From Aeromicrobium sp. Leaf350 (lineage in GTDB: Bacteria > Actinomycetota > Actinomycetes > Propionibacteriales > Nocardioidaceae): a stretch of DNA of 64,000 nucleotides. The stretch spans positions 62,001 to 126,000 of the forward strand of contig NZ_CAKASL010000001.1 in assembly GCF_916858655.1 (NCBI RefSeq), given 5' to 3'. Made by a program: the position numbers and the translations under genes. The notes below the pieces were generated by a model. The model was given only the letters and a program-made list of their open reading frames with translations, was not told the DNA's origin and did no database searches. Positions within the stretch are counted from its first letter, which is position 1; every line of letters starts with the position of its first letter. Below are positions 8,945-16,510 of this stretch, in pieces.

Positions 8945-9025
8945 GCGCCGGGCTGCGGTAGCCCCGGGTCCCAACATCAGCCGCTACGAGCGGCCACGCG
9001 CCGTGAGGCGCTCCCAGCCCGGCGC
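8945..9025 (+). ncRNA. candidate structured RNA leader upstream of trkA
   Basis: An 11-bp perfect closing stem (8945-8955 with 9015-9025) encloses two hairpins. One is a 6-bp stem with an ACG loop at 8980-8994; the other is a 5-bp stem capped by a GUGA tetraloop at 8998-9011. A possible -10 (TAGGCT, 8933-8938) lies just upstream, so transcription would begin near the first stem. GUAGC at 8958-8962 can also pair with GCUAC at 8983-8987, competing with the first hairpin, which is switch-like. The sequence does not match the ydaO c-di-AMP consensus or other riboswitch classes I know. Confidence 0.45.
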
Positions 9026-9056
9026 GCCAGCCTTTCGAGAGGTGTAGCGTCGCCTC

Positions 9057-9719
9057 GTGCACATCGTGATCATGGGCTGCGGCCGGGTCGGCTCGTCGCT
9101 GGCGCGCAGCCTCGAGGAGCGCGGTCACACGACCGCCGTGATCGACTCCAACGCCGAGGCGTTCCGCCGGCTCGGACCCACCTACGGCGGCCTGACGGTC
9201 ACCGGCATGGGCTTCGACCGCGAGGTGCTGCGCCAGGCGGGCATCGAGCGCGCCGACGCGTTCGCGGCGGTCTCCAGCGGCGACAACTCCAACATCATCT
9301 CGGCGCGCGTCGCCCGCGAGCTGTTCGGCGTCGACAACGTCGTCGCCCGCATCTACGACGCGGGCCGGGCCGAGGTGTACGAGCGTCTGGGCATCCCCAC
9401 CGTGGCCACCGTGCCGTGGGCGGCCGACCAGGTGCTGCGACGCCTCCTGCCCGCCGGCTCCGAGCCACAGTGGCGCGACCCGTCCGGCGAGCTCAGGCTC
9501 GACAGCGTCTACGCGCCGTTCCAGTGGATCGGACGCTCGATCGCCGACCTCGAGGCGGCGGCCGGCGTGCGCGTCGCCTACGTGACGCGTCTGGGCAGCG
9601 GCACCCTCCCGCAGGCCGACATGGCCATCCAGGAGGGCGACTACCTCAGCATGTTCATGCGCGACGACCGCGCGGAGACGGCTCACGCCGTGCTCGAGTC
9701 CGGACCGGAGGACCACTGA
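9057..9719 (+). CDS. trkA: TrkA-family potassium uptake regulator (first of pair)
   Basis: The 220-residue protein has an N-terminal RCK Rossmann domain (IVIMGCGRVGSSLA, acidic AVID at the end of the second strand) and a C-terminal TrkA-C domain (about residues 135-210). Such proteins bind NAD(H)/ATP, and some bind c-di-AMP, to gate Trk/Ktr K+ channels at the membrane. The GTG at 9057 follows TAGCGT by 6 nt, so a leaderless transcript is likely in addition to any leadered one. The next gene overlaps by TGATG. No TrkH/KtrB channel gene is in the window. Confidence 0.92.
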   Translation: MHIVIMGCGRVGSSLARSLEERGHTTAVIDSNAEAFRRLGPTYGGLTVTGMGFDREVLRQAGIERADAFAAVSSGDNSNIISARVARELFGVDNVVARIYDAGRAEVYERLGIPTVATVPWAADQVLRRLLPAGSEPQWRDPSGELRLDSVYAPFQWIGRSIADLEAAAGVRVAYVTRLGSGTLPQADMAIQEGDYLSMFMRDDRAETAHAVLESGPEDH

Positions 9720-10381
9720 TGCGCGTCGCCATCGCCGGCGCGGGGGCCGTGGGCCGCTCCGTCGCCACCGAGCTCATCGAGAACGGCCACCAGGTCCTGC
9801 TGATCGACAAGTCCCCCGGCTCCATCCGGTCCGACGCGGTGCCGGGCGCCCAGTGGCTGCTGGCCGACGCCTGCGAGATGTCGTCCCTGGAGGAGGCGCG
9901 CCTCGACACGTGCGACGTCATGATCTCCGCGACGGGCGACGACAAGGCCAACCTGGTCATCTCGCTGCTCGCCAAGACCGAGTTCGCGGTGCCTCGCACC
10001 GTCGGCCGCGTCAACCACCCCTCGAACGAGTGGCTGTTCGGCGAGTCCTGGGGCGTCGACGTCGCAGTCTCGACGCCGCGGCTCATGGCGGCCCTGGTGG
10101 AGGAGGCGGTCGCGGTCGGCGACCTCGTGCGCCTGTTCACCTTCCGGCAGAGCGACACGAACCTCGTCGAGCTCACGATGCCCGACCACTCGCCGTTGGT
10201 GGGCACGCGGATCGCGGACGTGCCGTGGCCTGCCGACACGCTGCTGGTCGCGATCCTCCGCGACACGTCGATCCTGACCCCGGACCGCGACCGCGCGCTG
10301 GAGGCCGGCGACGAGCTGCTGTTCGTGACCGCGCCGGCGTCGGAGCCCGCGCTGGCCACCCTCCTGGCCCCGAAGGGCTAG
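9719..10381 (+). CDS. trkA: TrkA-family potassium uptake regulator (second of pair)
   Basis: This is a second 220-residue RCK-N/RCK-C protein, with VAIAGAGAVGRSVATELIENG and LLID matching a nucleotide-binding Rossmann fold. Paired TrkA genes (CeoB/CeoC type) are usual in actinobacteria and probably form a heteromeric gating ring. The start overlaps the first gene's stop by TGATG. Its TAG stop shares the palindrome CTAG (10378-10381) with the stop of the convergent downstream gene. Confidence 0.92.
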   Translation: MRVAIAGAGAVGRSVATELIENGHQVLLIDKSPGSIRSDAVPGAQWLLADACEMSSLEEARLDTCDVMISATGDDKANLVISLLAKTEFAVPRTVGRVNHPSNEWLFGESWGVDVAVSTPRLMAALVEEAVAVGDLVRLFTFRQSDTNLVELTMPDHSPLVGTRIADVPWPADTLLVAILRDTSILTPDRDRALEAGDELLFVTAPASEPALATLLAPKG

Positions 10382-10854
10382 GCGAAGGGGTCGGGGCGGC
10401 CCACGGGGCCGAGCAGCTCGCGGGCCTGGGCGAGGTGGCGGTGCTCGACGAGCACCTCGTAGCGGGTCGCGACGACCGTCTTGACGCTGCTGAAGTCGCG
10501 GCGGCCGCGGGTCGCGGCGTAGCCGAGCAGGGCCCAGACGGCCCCGAATCCGGCACCGACGGCAGCGCCGGTCGCGACGATCGAGAGCCAGTGCGTCTCC
10601 GAGGCGAACAGGCCGATCAGCAGGCCGATGAACACGCCGAACCAGAGGCCCGACAACGCACCGGCGAGGGCGACGCGGCCCGTCGTGAGGCGTCCGGTCA
10701 CGCGCTCGACCTGCTTGAGGTCGGTGCCGACGATCAACAGGTTCTGGACGGGGAACTCGGCGTCCGAGAGGGCGTCGACGGCCTTCTGCGCGGCGGCGTA
10801 GTCGTCGAACGTCGCGAGGCTCTGCGGGAACTCGAGGGAGAAGACGGGGGTCAC
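10378..10854 (-). CDS. general stress protein 17M-like membrane protein
   Basis: The 158-residue protein starts with a GSP17M-like alpha/beta segment (TFDDYAAAQKAVDAL, NLLIVGTDLKQVE). A hydrophobic Gly/Ala-rich hairpin of two membrane spans follows (about residues 63-110). This architecture is annotated as general stress protein in actinobacteria; biochemical function is unknown. The GTG at 10854 is chosen with TACGCT 7 nt upstream. It converges on trkA, with stops overlapping within CTAG. Confidence 0.8.
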   Translation of the reverse strand: MTPVFSLEFPQSLATFDDYAAAQKAVDALSDAEFPVQNLLIVGTDLKQVERVTGRLTTGRVALAGALSGLWFGVFIGLLIGLFASETHWLSIVATGAAVGAGFGAVWALLGYAATRGRRDFSSVKTVVATRYEVLVEHRHLAQARELLGPVGRPDPFA

Positions 10855-10891
10855 GCTCTCCAGCGTAGTCCCGGGCACCCGAACGGGACCG

Positions 10892-11572
10892 TCAGCGCGG
10901 CTCGTCGTCGTGCGGCTCGACGCCCGTGGCCTCGGCCGTGCTCGGTCCGGCCGGGGTGGAGTCGCGGCTCAGGACCCACGCCATCGCGAGCAGCGCCAGC
11001 ACCTGCAGGGGCCAGCCCATCACGATCTTGGCGGTGCCCAGCAGCCCGACCTCGTCGGCCGAGTACAGCGGGTACTGCACCAGCACGCGCAGCACGCAGG
11101 GCACCGCGAGGAGCCACGTCAGGCGCGAGCAGAGGCGGACCAGGCCGCGGTCGCGGCGCCAGGACGTGACGTCGCCCGCGAGGCTGCCGATCAGGAAGCC
11201 GACGACGGGCCAGCCGACCAGGATCGAGACGACGAGCACGATCGAGTAGGCGCCGTTGTAGAGGATGCCGGGCAGGAAGACGTCGCGCGCCTCCCCCGAC
11301 CGCGACGCGAACAACGCGCCGATGGCGATCACGAACAGCGAGTTGACGACGAACTGCGGCGTGCTCCGCTGCGCGAGCCGCACCACCAGGAGCACCACGG
11401 CCACCCCGACCGCGACGTAGATCGACTGGCGCAGATCCTCGGTGGTGAGCCAGGAGACGAGGAACGCGAGGCTCGGGACGGCGCTCTCGACGACTCCGCG
11501 GATGCCGCCGAACGCCTCGGCGAGCTGGCGGCGGACGAGCTGTTCGACGGTCTCGACGGAGGCGTCAGGCAT
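10892..11572 (-). CDS. DUF3159 membrane protein
   Basis: The 226-residue protein has about five or six predicted membrane spans, for example SIYVAVGVAVVLLVVRLAQR and VLALLAMAWVL. It also has the TPQFVVNSLFVIAIGALFASRSGEAR-type region (cut here) of the DUF3159 family. An N-terminal amphipathic helix (VEQLVRRQLAEAFGG) precedes the spans, and the C-terminus is an acidic tail. Function is unknown. It overlaps the OB-fold gene by 8 bp, and the two are conserved neighbours downstream of dut in actinobacteria. Confidence 0.88.
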   Translation of the reverse strand: MPDASVETVEQLVRRQLAEAFGGIRGVVESAVPSLAFLVSWLTTEDLRQSIYVAVGVAVVLLVVRLAQRSTPQFVVNSLFVIAIGALFASRSGEARDVFLPGILYNGAYSIVLVVSILVGWPVVGFLIGSLAGDVTSWRRDRGLVRLCSRLTWLLAVPCVLRVLVQYPLYSADEVGLLGTAKIVMGWPLQVLALLAMAWVLSRDSTPAGPSTAEATGVEPHDDEPR

Positions 11573-11918
11573 CGAGCTCGTACACGGGGTTGAACAGCAC
11601 CTTGCGTCCGGCCTTGGTGCCGATGCGTCCGCGGGCGGTCAGCGAGCGGCCCGCGGCCACACCCGTGATGCGACGGCGTCCGAGCCACACCAGGGTGACG
11701 CTGTCGGAGCCGTCGTACAGCTCGGCCTCGAGCGTCGTGACGTCGTCGGCGCACCGCTGGGTGACGCTGCGCAGCACGCCGTGGATCACGACCTTCTCGC
11801 GTGGCGCCGCGTCGACGATGTGGCAGCAACCCGATCGCGCCGCGTCGTCGCGGAGCTCCGCGGCGTCACGGTTGTCGGTGCTGAAGCGCTCCAGCGCGCG
11901 GCTGACGAGTCCCGGCAT
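11565..11918 (-). CDS. OB-fold nucleic-acid-binding protein
   Basis: This small 117-residue protein has a C-terminal OB-fold (VVIHGVLRSVT, LYDGSDSVTLVWLGRRRI, GRSLTARGRIG) like the RecG/tRNA-anticodon type. It is a conserved partner of the DUF3159 gene in actinobacteria; the nucleic acid bound is unknown. The start at 11918 follows the DUF3710 stop by 9 bp in the same operon. The CC pair at residues 31-32 is the only cysteine feature besides Cys56. Confidence 0.82.
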   Translation of the reverse strand: MPGLVSRALERFSTDNRDAAELRDDAARSGCCHIVDAAPREKVVIHGVLRSVTQRCADDVTTLEAELYDGSDSVTLVWLGRRRITGVAAGRSLTARGRIGTKAGRKVLFNPVYELDA

Positions 11919-11927
11919 GTCTCGATC

Positions 11928-12623
11928 CTACGTCGCATCCGGGTCGGCGCTGACGGCCTGCTCGTCCGACGACGTCTCCGCGTCGCCACGGGCCCCGGGC
12001 GGGAGCCTCAGCGGCAGGACCTCACCCGCACGCCGAGGCTCCGGACCGCGCACCACGACGACGTCGAGGAAGGCGTCCATCAGGTCGCCGTGGTCCTGGG
12101 GGTCCTTGGCGACGGGGCCGAGGAAGGTGCCCCGCAGGGTCCACCGCGGACCGTCGTGGCCGAGGACCCGACTGGGCTGGACCATCGGCTGACCGTCGGG
12201 GCTCGTGACCTTCAGGACGCAGCGAACCTCGCGCCCGAACGGCCCGTCGACCTCGGTCGCCGTGCCGTCACGCTCCTCGACCTCGCGCACGACGTCGGCG
12301 CGGAGGTCGTCCCACTTGCCGCCGTCGCGCGGCGCGGCGAAGACCCGCAGGCGCAGCGCACCCTCGGGACCGCGCAGCAGCACGACCGGCACGGTGTTGT
12401 CCTTGTCGTTCGCGGGTCGCTGCACGACGTAGCCCGGGGGCACCCGGAAGCGCAGGGCGCCGAAGTCGACGCGACCGTCGAGGTCGGGGCGCTCCGAGAC
12501 GTCCCAGGGCCCGTGCGGTCGCCCCTGCTCCGGCGCCTCGGCGGCGTCCGAGGTCTCCGGGGTCGAGGTGTCCTGGGTCGAGGTGTCCTGGGCGCCACGG
12601 CGGCGCGGGGAGAAGATGCCCAT
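11928..12623 (-). CDS. DUF3710 domain protein
   Basis: The 231-residue protein carries a disordered Thr/Glu/Ala-rich N-terminus. The DUF3710 core follows (RVDFGALRFRVPPGYVV, WDDLRADVVREVEER, PRWTLRGTFLGPVA), with an acidic tail. It sits next to dut in most actinobacteria, yet its function is unknown. Its ATG overlaps the dut stop (TGATG), implying coupled translation. Confidence 0.88.
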   Translation of the reverse strand: MGIFSPRRRGAQDTSTQDTSTPETSDAAEAPEQGRPHGPWDVSERPDLDGRVDFGALRFRVPPGYVVQRPANDKDNTVPVVLLRGPEGALRLRVFAAPRDGGKWDDLRADVVREVEERDGTATEVDGPFGREVRCVLKVTSPDGQPMVQPSRVLGHDGPRWTLRGTFLGPVAKDPQDHGDLMDAFLDVVVVRGPEPRRAGEVLPLRLPPGARGDAETSSDEQAVSADPDAT

Positions 12624-13084
12624 CAGGCGTCCTTCCGGTCGAGGCTGAGGTGTCCACCGGTCGATCCGTACCCGCCGGCACCGCGCTCGGTCTCGTCGAG
12701 CGCGTCGACCTCCTCGAAGGAGGCCGTCTCGACGCGCTGCACGACGAGCTGCGCGATGCGGTCGCCGCGGGCGATCGTGAACGGCTCGCGCGGGTCGTGG
12801 TTGACCAGCACGACGCTGATCTCGCCGCGGTAGCCCGCGTCGATCGTGCCGGGGGTGTTGACGATCGAGATCCCGTGACGCCAGGCCAGGCCCGATCGCG
12901 GGTGGACAAAGGCGGCATAGCCGTCGGGCAGGGCGATCGCGATGCCCGTGGGCACCAGGGCGCGCTCGCCCGGGGAGATCCGGACGTCGACCGTGCTGAC
13001 GAGGTCGGCTCCCGCGTCGCCCGGTCGGGCATAGGTGGGCACGGGCACGTCGGGGTCCAGACGGGTCAGGGGGATCGAGACCAT
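12623..13084 (-). CDS. dut: dUTP diphosphatase
   Basis: Dut hydrolyses dUTP to dUMP, limiting uracil in DNA and feeding dTMP synthesis. The 153-residue trimeric-type enzyme shows motif I (AGDAGADL), RSGLAWRHG, motif III ([13 protein letters not shown]) and the C-terminal GYGSTGG P-loop-like arm. The ATG at 13084 is favoured by TAGGGT 7 nt upstream. It is first in a minus-strand operon running through DUF3710, OB-fold and DUF3159 genes. Confidence 0.95.
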   Translation of the reverse strand: MVSIPLTRLDPDVPVPTYARPGDAGADLVSTVDVRISPGERALVPTGIAIALPDGYAAFVHPRSGLAWRHGISIVNTPGTIDAGYRGEISVVLVNHDPREPFTIARGDRIAQLVVQRVETASFEEVDALDETERGAGGYGSTGGHLSLDRKDA

Positions 13085-13135
13085 GCCGCCGACCCTAGCC
13101 CGGACGGGTACGGCTCCGACTGTCAGACTGGTGGG

Positions 13136-13621
13136 GTGACCCATCGCGAACGCCTGACCGCTCCGACCGCCTGGTGGATCGGTGCCACCGGCTTCGGTCT
13201 CACGTGCGGCTGGCTCGTCTTCGTCGCCACGACGCCGGTCTTCGCGACCGTCGCGACCGTCATCGCCGCGGCGATCGGCTACGGCTTCGTCGCCGCGTAC
13301 GGCGCGCTCCAGGTCCGGGTCGACGACGAGCTGCACGCGGGTCGCGCCCACATCGGTGCCGAGTTCCTCGGCGAGATCGAGGTGCTCGACCGGGCGACGT
13401 ACCGCGAGGTCATGGGTCCGCGCGCGGACGTGCGGGCCTGGCTCGCGACGCGGCCATGGATCGACACCGGCGTCAAGGTCCGGATCGACGACGCCCAGGA
13501 CCCGCACCCCTACTGGCTGCTCGGCAGCCGCCGCCCCGAGCGCCTGGCTGCCGCGATCGAGGACCTGCGGCAGACTGGGCGGCGCACCGCGGCCGGCGGA
13601 GCACCGCAGAAGGGAGCCTGA
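13136..13621 (+). CDS. DUF3093 membrane protein
   Basis: The 161-residue protein has two N-terminal membrane spans (about residues 12-55). A soluble domain with the DUF3093 features [16 protein letters not shown] and [17 protein letters not shown] follows. Function is unknown. It is conserved divergently from dut. The GTG start has CAGACT exactly 6 nt upstream, a leaderless arrangement. The DUF4235 gene begins 2 bp after its stop. Confidence 0.88.
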   Translation: MTHRERLTAPTAWWIGATGFGLTCGWLVFVATTPVFATVATVIAAAIGYGFVAAYGALQVRVDDELHAGRAHIGAEFLGEIEVLDRATYREVMGPRADVRAWLATRPWIDTGVKVRIDDAQDPHPYWLLGSRRPERLAAAIEDLRQTGRRTAAGGAPQKGA

Positions 13622-13623
13622 GG

Positions 13624-14055
13624 GTGTCGAAGCGACGTCAGCGCGCGAAGGGCGGGTCCGTCACGGCCTCGTCGTCCACGCCGAAGCAGAGCCGCAGCTC
13701 CAAGACCGCCTGGAAGCTCATGGACCGGTCGACGTCGCTCGCCGCGACCGCCGCCGCTCCCCTGCTGGCCGGAGGCGCCTGGCGCCTGGTCACGGGCCGC
13801 AAGCCCCCGACGGCGAGCGACAACCCCGAGGTCGAGCTGCGGGAGGCCATCGGCTGGGCCATCGTCGGCGGCGCGCTCGTGCAGGTCGTCAAGGTCGGTG
13901 TGCGTCGTCAGACCGCGCAGTACTGGGTGCGCTCCACCGGGCAGCTGCCGCCCGGGATGAAGGGCGTCAAGGGCGAGGTCATGGCCCGGGAGGTCGCCGA
14001 GGCCAAGGCCGAGCACACCGCCGCCACGCGGAAGAAGAAGCGCACGAAGCGCTGA
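13624..14055 (+). CDS. DUF4235 membrane protein
   Basis: The 143-residue protein has a basic Ser-rich N-terminus, two hydrophobic segments (around residues 40-55 and 75-95) flanking a DUF4235 signature ([20 protein letters not shown]), and a Lys-rich tail. Function is unknown. The GTG at 13624 gives the best fit to DUF3093 co-translation, since only two bases separate the genes; the alternative internal starts would remove the basic tail only. Confidence 0.78.
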   Translation: MSKRRQRAKGGSVTASSSTPKQSRSSKTAWKLMDRSTSLAATAAAPLLAGGAWRLVTGRKPPTASDNPEVELREAIGWAIVGGALVQVVKVGVRRQTAQYWVRSTGQLPPGMKGVKGEVMAREVAEAKAEHTAATRKKKRTKR

Positions 14056-14071
14056 GATCTCCCCACAACGA

Positions 14072-14129
14072 GATGTGCGCCCAGCTGGGCGGTCCTGCCA
14101 GGGCAGAACCGCCCGACTGGGCGCACATC
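14072..14129. terminator. 28-bp inverted repeat between convergent genes
   Basis: Bases 14072-14099 pair with 14102-14129 with only three mismatches and a 2-base centre, a very strong hairpin on either strand. It lies between the DUF4235 stop and the convergent DUF4193 stop. It has no U tract, so it probably works as a bidirectional intrinsic-like terminator or RNA end protector. Confidence 0.7.
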
Positions 14130-14145
14130 GGGGTGGAGTGGTGCG

Positions 14146-14445
14146 TCAGTAGGCGCAGTCGCGGCAGATGAGCTGGGTGCCCTTCTCCTCCGCGAGCTGG
14201 CTGCGGTGGTGCACCAGGAAGCAGGAGCTGCAGGTGAACTCGTCGAGCTGCTTGGGAACGACCTGGACGGCCAGCTCCTCGTGCGACAGATCGGCGCCGG
14301 GCAGCTCGAAGGACTCGGCGGCCTCGACCTCGTCCTCGTCGACCTTTCCGGAGTTCTTCTCATGGCGACGCGCCTTGAGCTCCTCGATCGAGTCCTCGGA
14401 CTGCTCCTCCTCGGTCTTGCGGGGAGCGTCGTAATCGGTGGCCAT
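14146..14445 (-). CDS. DUF4193 zinc-binding protein
   Basis: The 99-residue acidic protein ends in a four-Cys zinc ribbon (CSSC at about residues 71-74 and CRDC at 94-97) after a disordered, Lys/Glu-rich N-terminus, as in the actinobacterial DUF4193 family. It resembles small RNA-polymerase-associated or regulatory factors, but no function is shown. GGAGGAA lies about 8 nt before the ATG at 14445, so this gene uses a normal ribosome site. Confidence 0.88.
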   Translation of the reverse strand: MATDYDAPRKTEEEQSEDSIEELKARRHEKNSGKVDEDEVEAAESFELPGADLSHEELAVQVVPKQLDEFTCSSCFLVHHRSQLAEEKGTQLICRDCAY

Positions 14446-14573
14446 GTGTGTGTTCCTCCAGCGTCAGGCGTACCCGGTGGTGTGGGCGGTCATGATGACG
14501 TCGTGATCGCGCGTCCTGGGTGCGGGTCGAGCGTCCGGCCGGGTGATTGTTGCACACCGACCCCAGAGCGACG

Positions 14574-15389
14574 TCAGAACCCACAAGCGCGCACGAGCGC
14601 GAAATATTCCGGCGCGATCTCCGGGTGCGCACCCATGACCAGACGGCGATCCGGCGGACCGTCCAGACCGGACAGCACGCACCCCGCCTCGGTGGCGATC
14701 AGCCCGCCTGCGGCGAGGTCCCAAGGATGCAGGCCCTGCTCGACGTAGGCGTCGACCGTGCCCTCCGCCAGCGCGCACAGGTCGAGGGCGGCAGCGCCGA
14801 TGCGCCGGATGTCGCGCACCTGCGGAAGCAGGCGGGTGACGCTGGCACCCTGCGCAGCGCGGACCTTCGGGTCGTAGCCGAATCCCGTGGCCACCAGCAG
14901 GTGCGTCAGGGGCGGCGGCGACGGTGCCGTGATGCGGCGGGGACCGTCGTCGAGCCGGAACGCCCCGCCTCCGCGGATCGCGCCCCAGGCGCGCCCGTCG
15001 GCGACGTTGACGACGAAGCCGGCCAGCACGTCGTCGCCGCGGCGCGCGGCGATCGAGACGGCGTAGGCCGGAATCCCGTACATGAAGTTGACGGTGCCGT
15101 CGATCGGGTCGACGACCCACTCGATGCCGCTCGTGCCGACGAGGGTGTCGCCCTCCTCCCCCAGGAACCCGTCGTCGGGGCGTGCCTGGGCGATGCGGCC
15201 GCGGATGAGCTCCTCGCTGGCCCGGTCGATCTCGGTGACCGGATCGGTCGCGCTGGACTTGGTGTCCGCGACGGGCACCCGTCCGGCCGGTCTCCGGCGT
15301 CGCACCAGGTCGGCCGCCTCGATGCCGACGGCGGCCGCGAGCGTCAGCAGGTCACCGGGCTGCGGGTCGGCGGCGTCGCCTCCGCTCAC
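14574..15389 (-). CDS. inositol monophosphatase family phosphatase
   Basis: The 271-residue enzyme has the family motifs GEEGD (metal-binding Glu), DPIDGTVNFMYG (Mg2+ ligands) and WDLAAGGLIATEAG near the C-terminus. Substrate could be inositol phosphate, histidinol phosphate (HisN-like) or PAP/FBP; the sequence alone does not decide. The GTG at 15389 overlaps the hemH stop (GTGA), so it is translated as the second gene after ferrochelatase. Confidence 0.88.
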   Translation of the reverse strand: MSGGDAADPQPGDLLTLAAAVGIEAADLVRRRRPAGRVPVADTKSSATDPVTEIDRASEELIRGRIAQARPDDGFLGEEGDTLVGTSGIEWVVDPIDGTVNFMYGIPAYAVSIAARRGDDVLAGFVVNVADGRAWGAIRGGGAFRLDDGPRRITAPSPPPLTHLLVATGFGYDPKVRAAQGASVTRLLPQVRDIRRIGAAALDLCALAEGTVDAYVEQGLHPWDLAAGGLIATEAGCVLSGLDGPPDRRLVMGAHPEIAPEYFALVRACGF

Positions 15390-16429
15390 GCGAGAGCCGT
15401 CCGCGTGGAGCGGGCGTTCAGGCAGCAGTCGACCGCGCAGTGGTCGGCCCACGGCGGCATCTCGCCGACCGTGGCCCGGTCGGGATCCTCGTCGCGCAGG
15501 GCCGCGGCCCGCTCCAGCACGAGGTCGCGCACCATCTCGATGAAGGAGGCCGCGGTGTCCGGGGTGCCCACGCGCACGTAGGTCAGACCCAGCTCGGCGG
15601 CCGTGGCGGCCGCCTCCGTGTCGAGGTCGTAGACGACCTCCATGTGGTCGGAGATGAAGCCGATCGGCACGACGGCGACCGACGTGACGCCCTCGGCCGC
15701 GAGCTCCTCCAGGTGGTCGTTGACGTCCGGCTCGAGCCACGGCACCTGGGGCGGGCCCGACCGCGAGCAGTAGACGAGGTCGTGCTCGGCGTGGCCCACG
15801 GCCTCGCTCACGAGCCGGGCCACCTCGCGGTGCTGCCGCTCGTACGCATGGGCACCGGGACCGCCGGAGGCCTCGTTCATCGAGATCGGGATCGAGTGCG
15901 TCACGAACACGAGCCGGGTCTGCTCGGGTGCGGCGTCCAGCGCGGTGCGCACCGCGTCCGTGACCGGGCCGACGAAGCCGGGGTGGTTGAAGTAGTGCCG
16001 GAGGCGGTGGAGGCGGACGTCGAGCCCCTCGGAGGCCTCGAAGAGGTCCTCACGGTACTGCCGGCAGCCCGAGTAGGAGGAGTAGGCGCTGGTGACGAAG
16101 CACGCGATCTCCCGGTGCCCGTCGGCCACCATCTGCTCGAGCGTCTCGCGCAGGTAGGGGTCCCAGTTGCGGTTGCCCCAGTAGACCGGCAGGTCGACGT
16201 CGTGCGTGCGAAGGTCGGCCTCGATGCCGGCCATCAGCGCGCGGTTGGCGTCGTTGATGGGTGAGCGACCACCGAAGCCGAAGTAGTGCTCCCCCACCTC
16301 GACGAGGCGCTCCTTCGGGATGCCCTTGCCCCGCGTGACGTTCTCGAGGAACGGGACCACCTCGTCGGCGTGCTCGGGGCCCCCGAAGGAGACCAGCAGG
16401 ATCGCGTCCAGGGGTGCGGTGTCGTGCAT
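15386..16429 (-). CDS. hemH: coproporphyrin ferrochelatase with [2Fe-2S] cysteines
   Basis: The 347-residue enzyme (also CpfC) inserts Fe2+ into coproporphyrin III, between the HemY and HemQ steps. Visible signatures are LLVSFGGPEH, the catalytic His in THSIPISM, and FISDHMEVVYDLD. An internal Cys in SGCRQYR and three C-terminal cysteines in CAVDCC match the four [2Fe-2S] ligands known from actinobacterial ferrochelatases. It is unlinked from the other hem genes, about 9 kb away, and overlaps the following phosphatase gene. Confidence 0.94.
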   Translation of the reverse strand: MHDTAPLDAILLVSFGGPEHADEVVPFLENVTRGKGIPKERLVEVGEHYFGFGGRSPINDANRALMAGIEADLRTHDVDLPVYWGNRNWDPYLRETLEQMVADGHREIACFVTSAYSSYSGCRQYREDLFEASEGLDVRLHRLRHYFNHPGFVGPVTDAVRTALDAAPEQTRLVFVTHSIPISMNEASGGPGAHAYERQHREVARLVSEAVGHAEHDLVYCSRSGPPQVPWLEPDVNDHLEELAAEGVTSVAVVPIGFISDHMEVVYDLDTEAAATAAELGLTYVRVGTPDTAASFIEMVRDLVLERAAALRDEDPDRATVGEMPPWADHCAVDCCLNARSTRTALA

Positions 16430-16510
16430 GCCCCCATCGTGTCACCCCGCCTCACGCGACCTGTCCGAGCGCCGCCCTAGAGTGGCCCCCGACCGACAGG
16501 AGGACGACCG

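Noticed and set aside
8945-9025. ydaO-type c-di-AMP riboswitch call
   Set aside because: The conserved ydaO core sequences I know are not present, although the gene context would fit; kept as an unclassified structured RNA.
14446-14573. Small genes or tRNA in the DUF4193 upstream gap
   Set aside because: No ORF with support and no tRNA-like cloverleaf; it holds the GGAGGAA site and a possible ACAAT -10.
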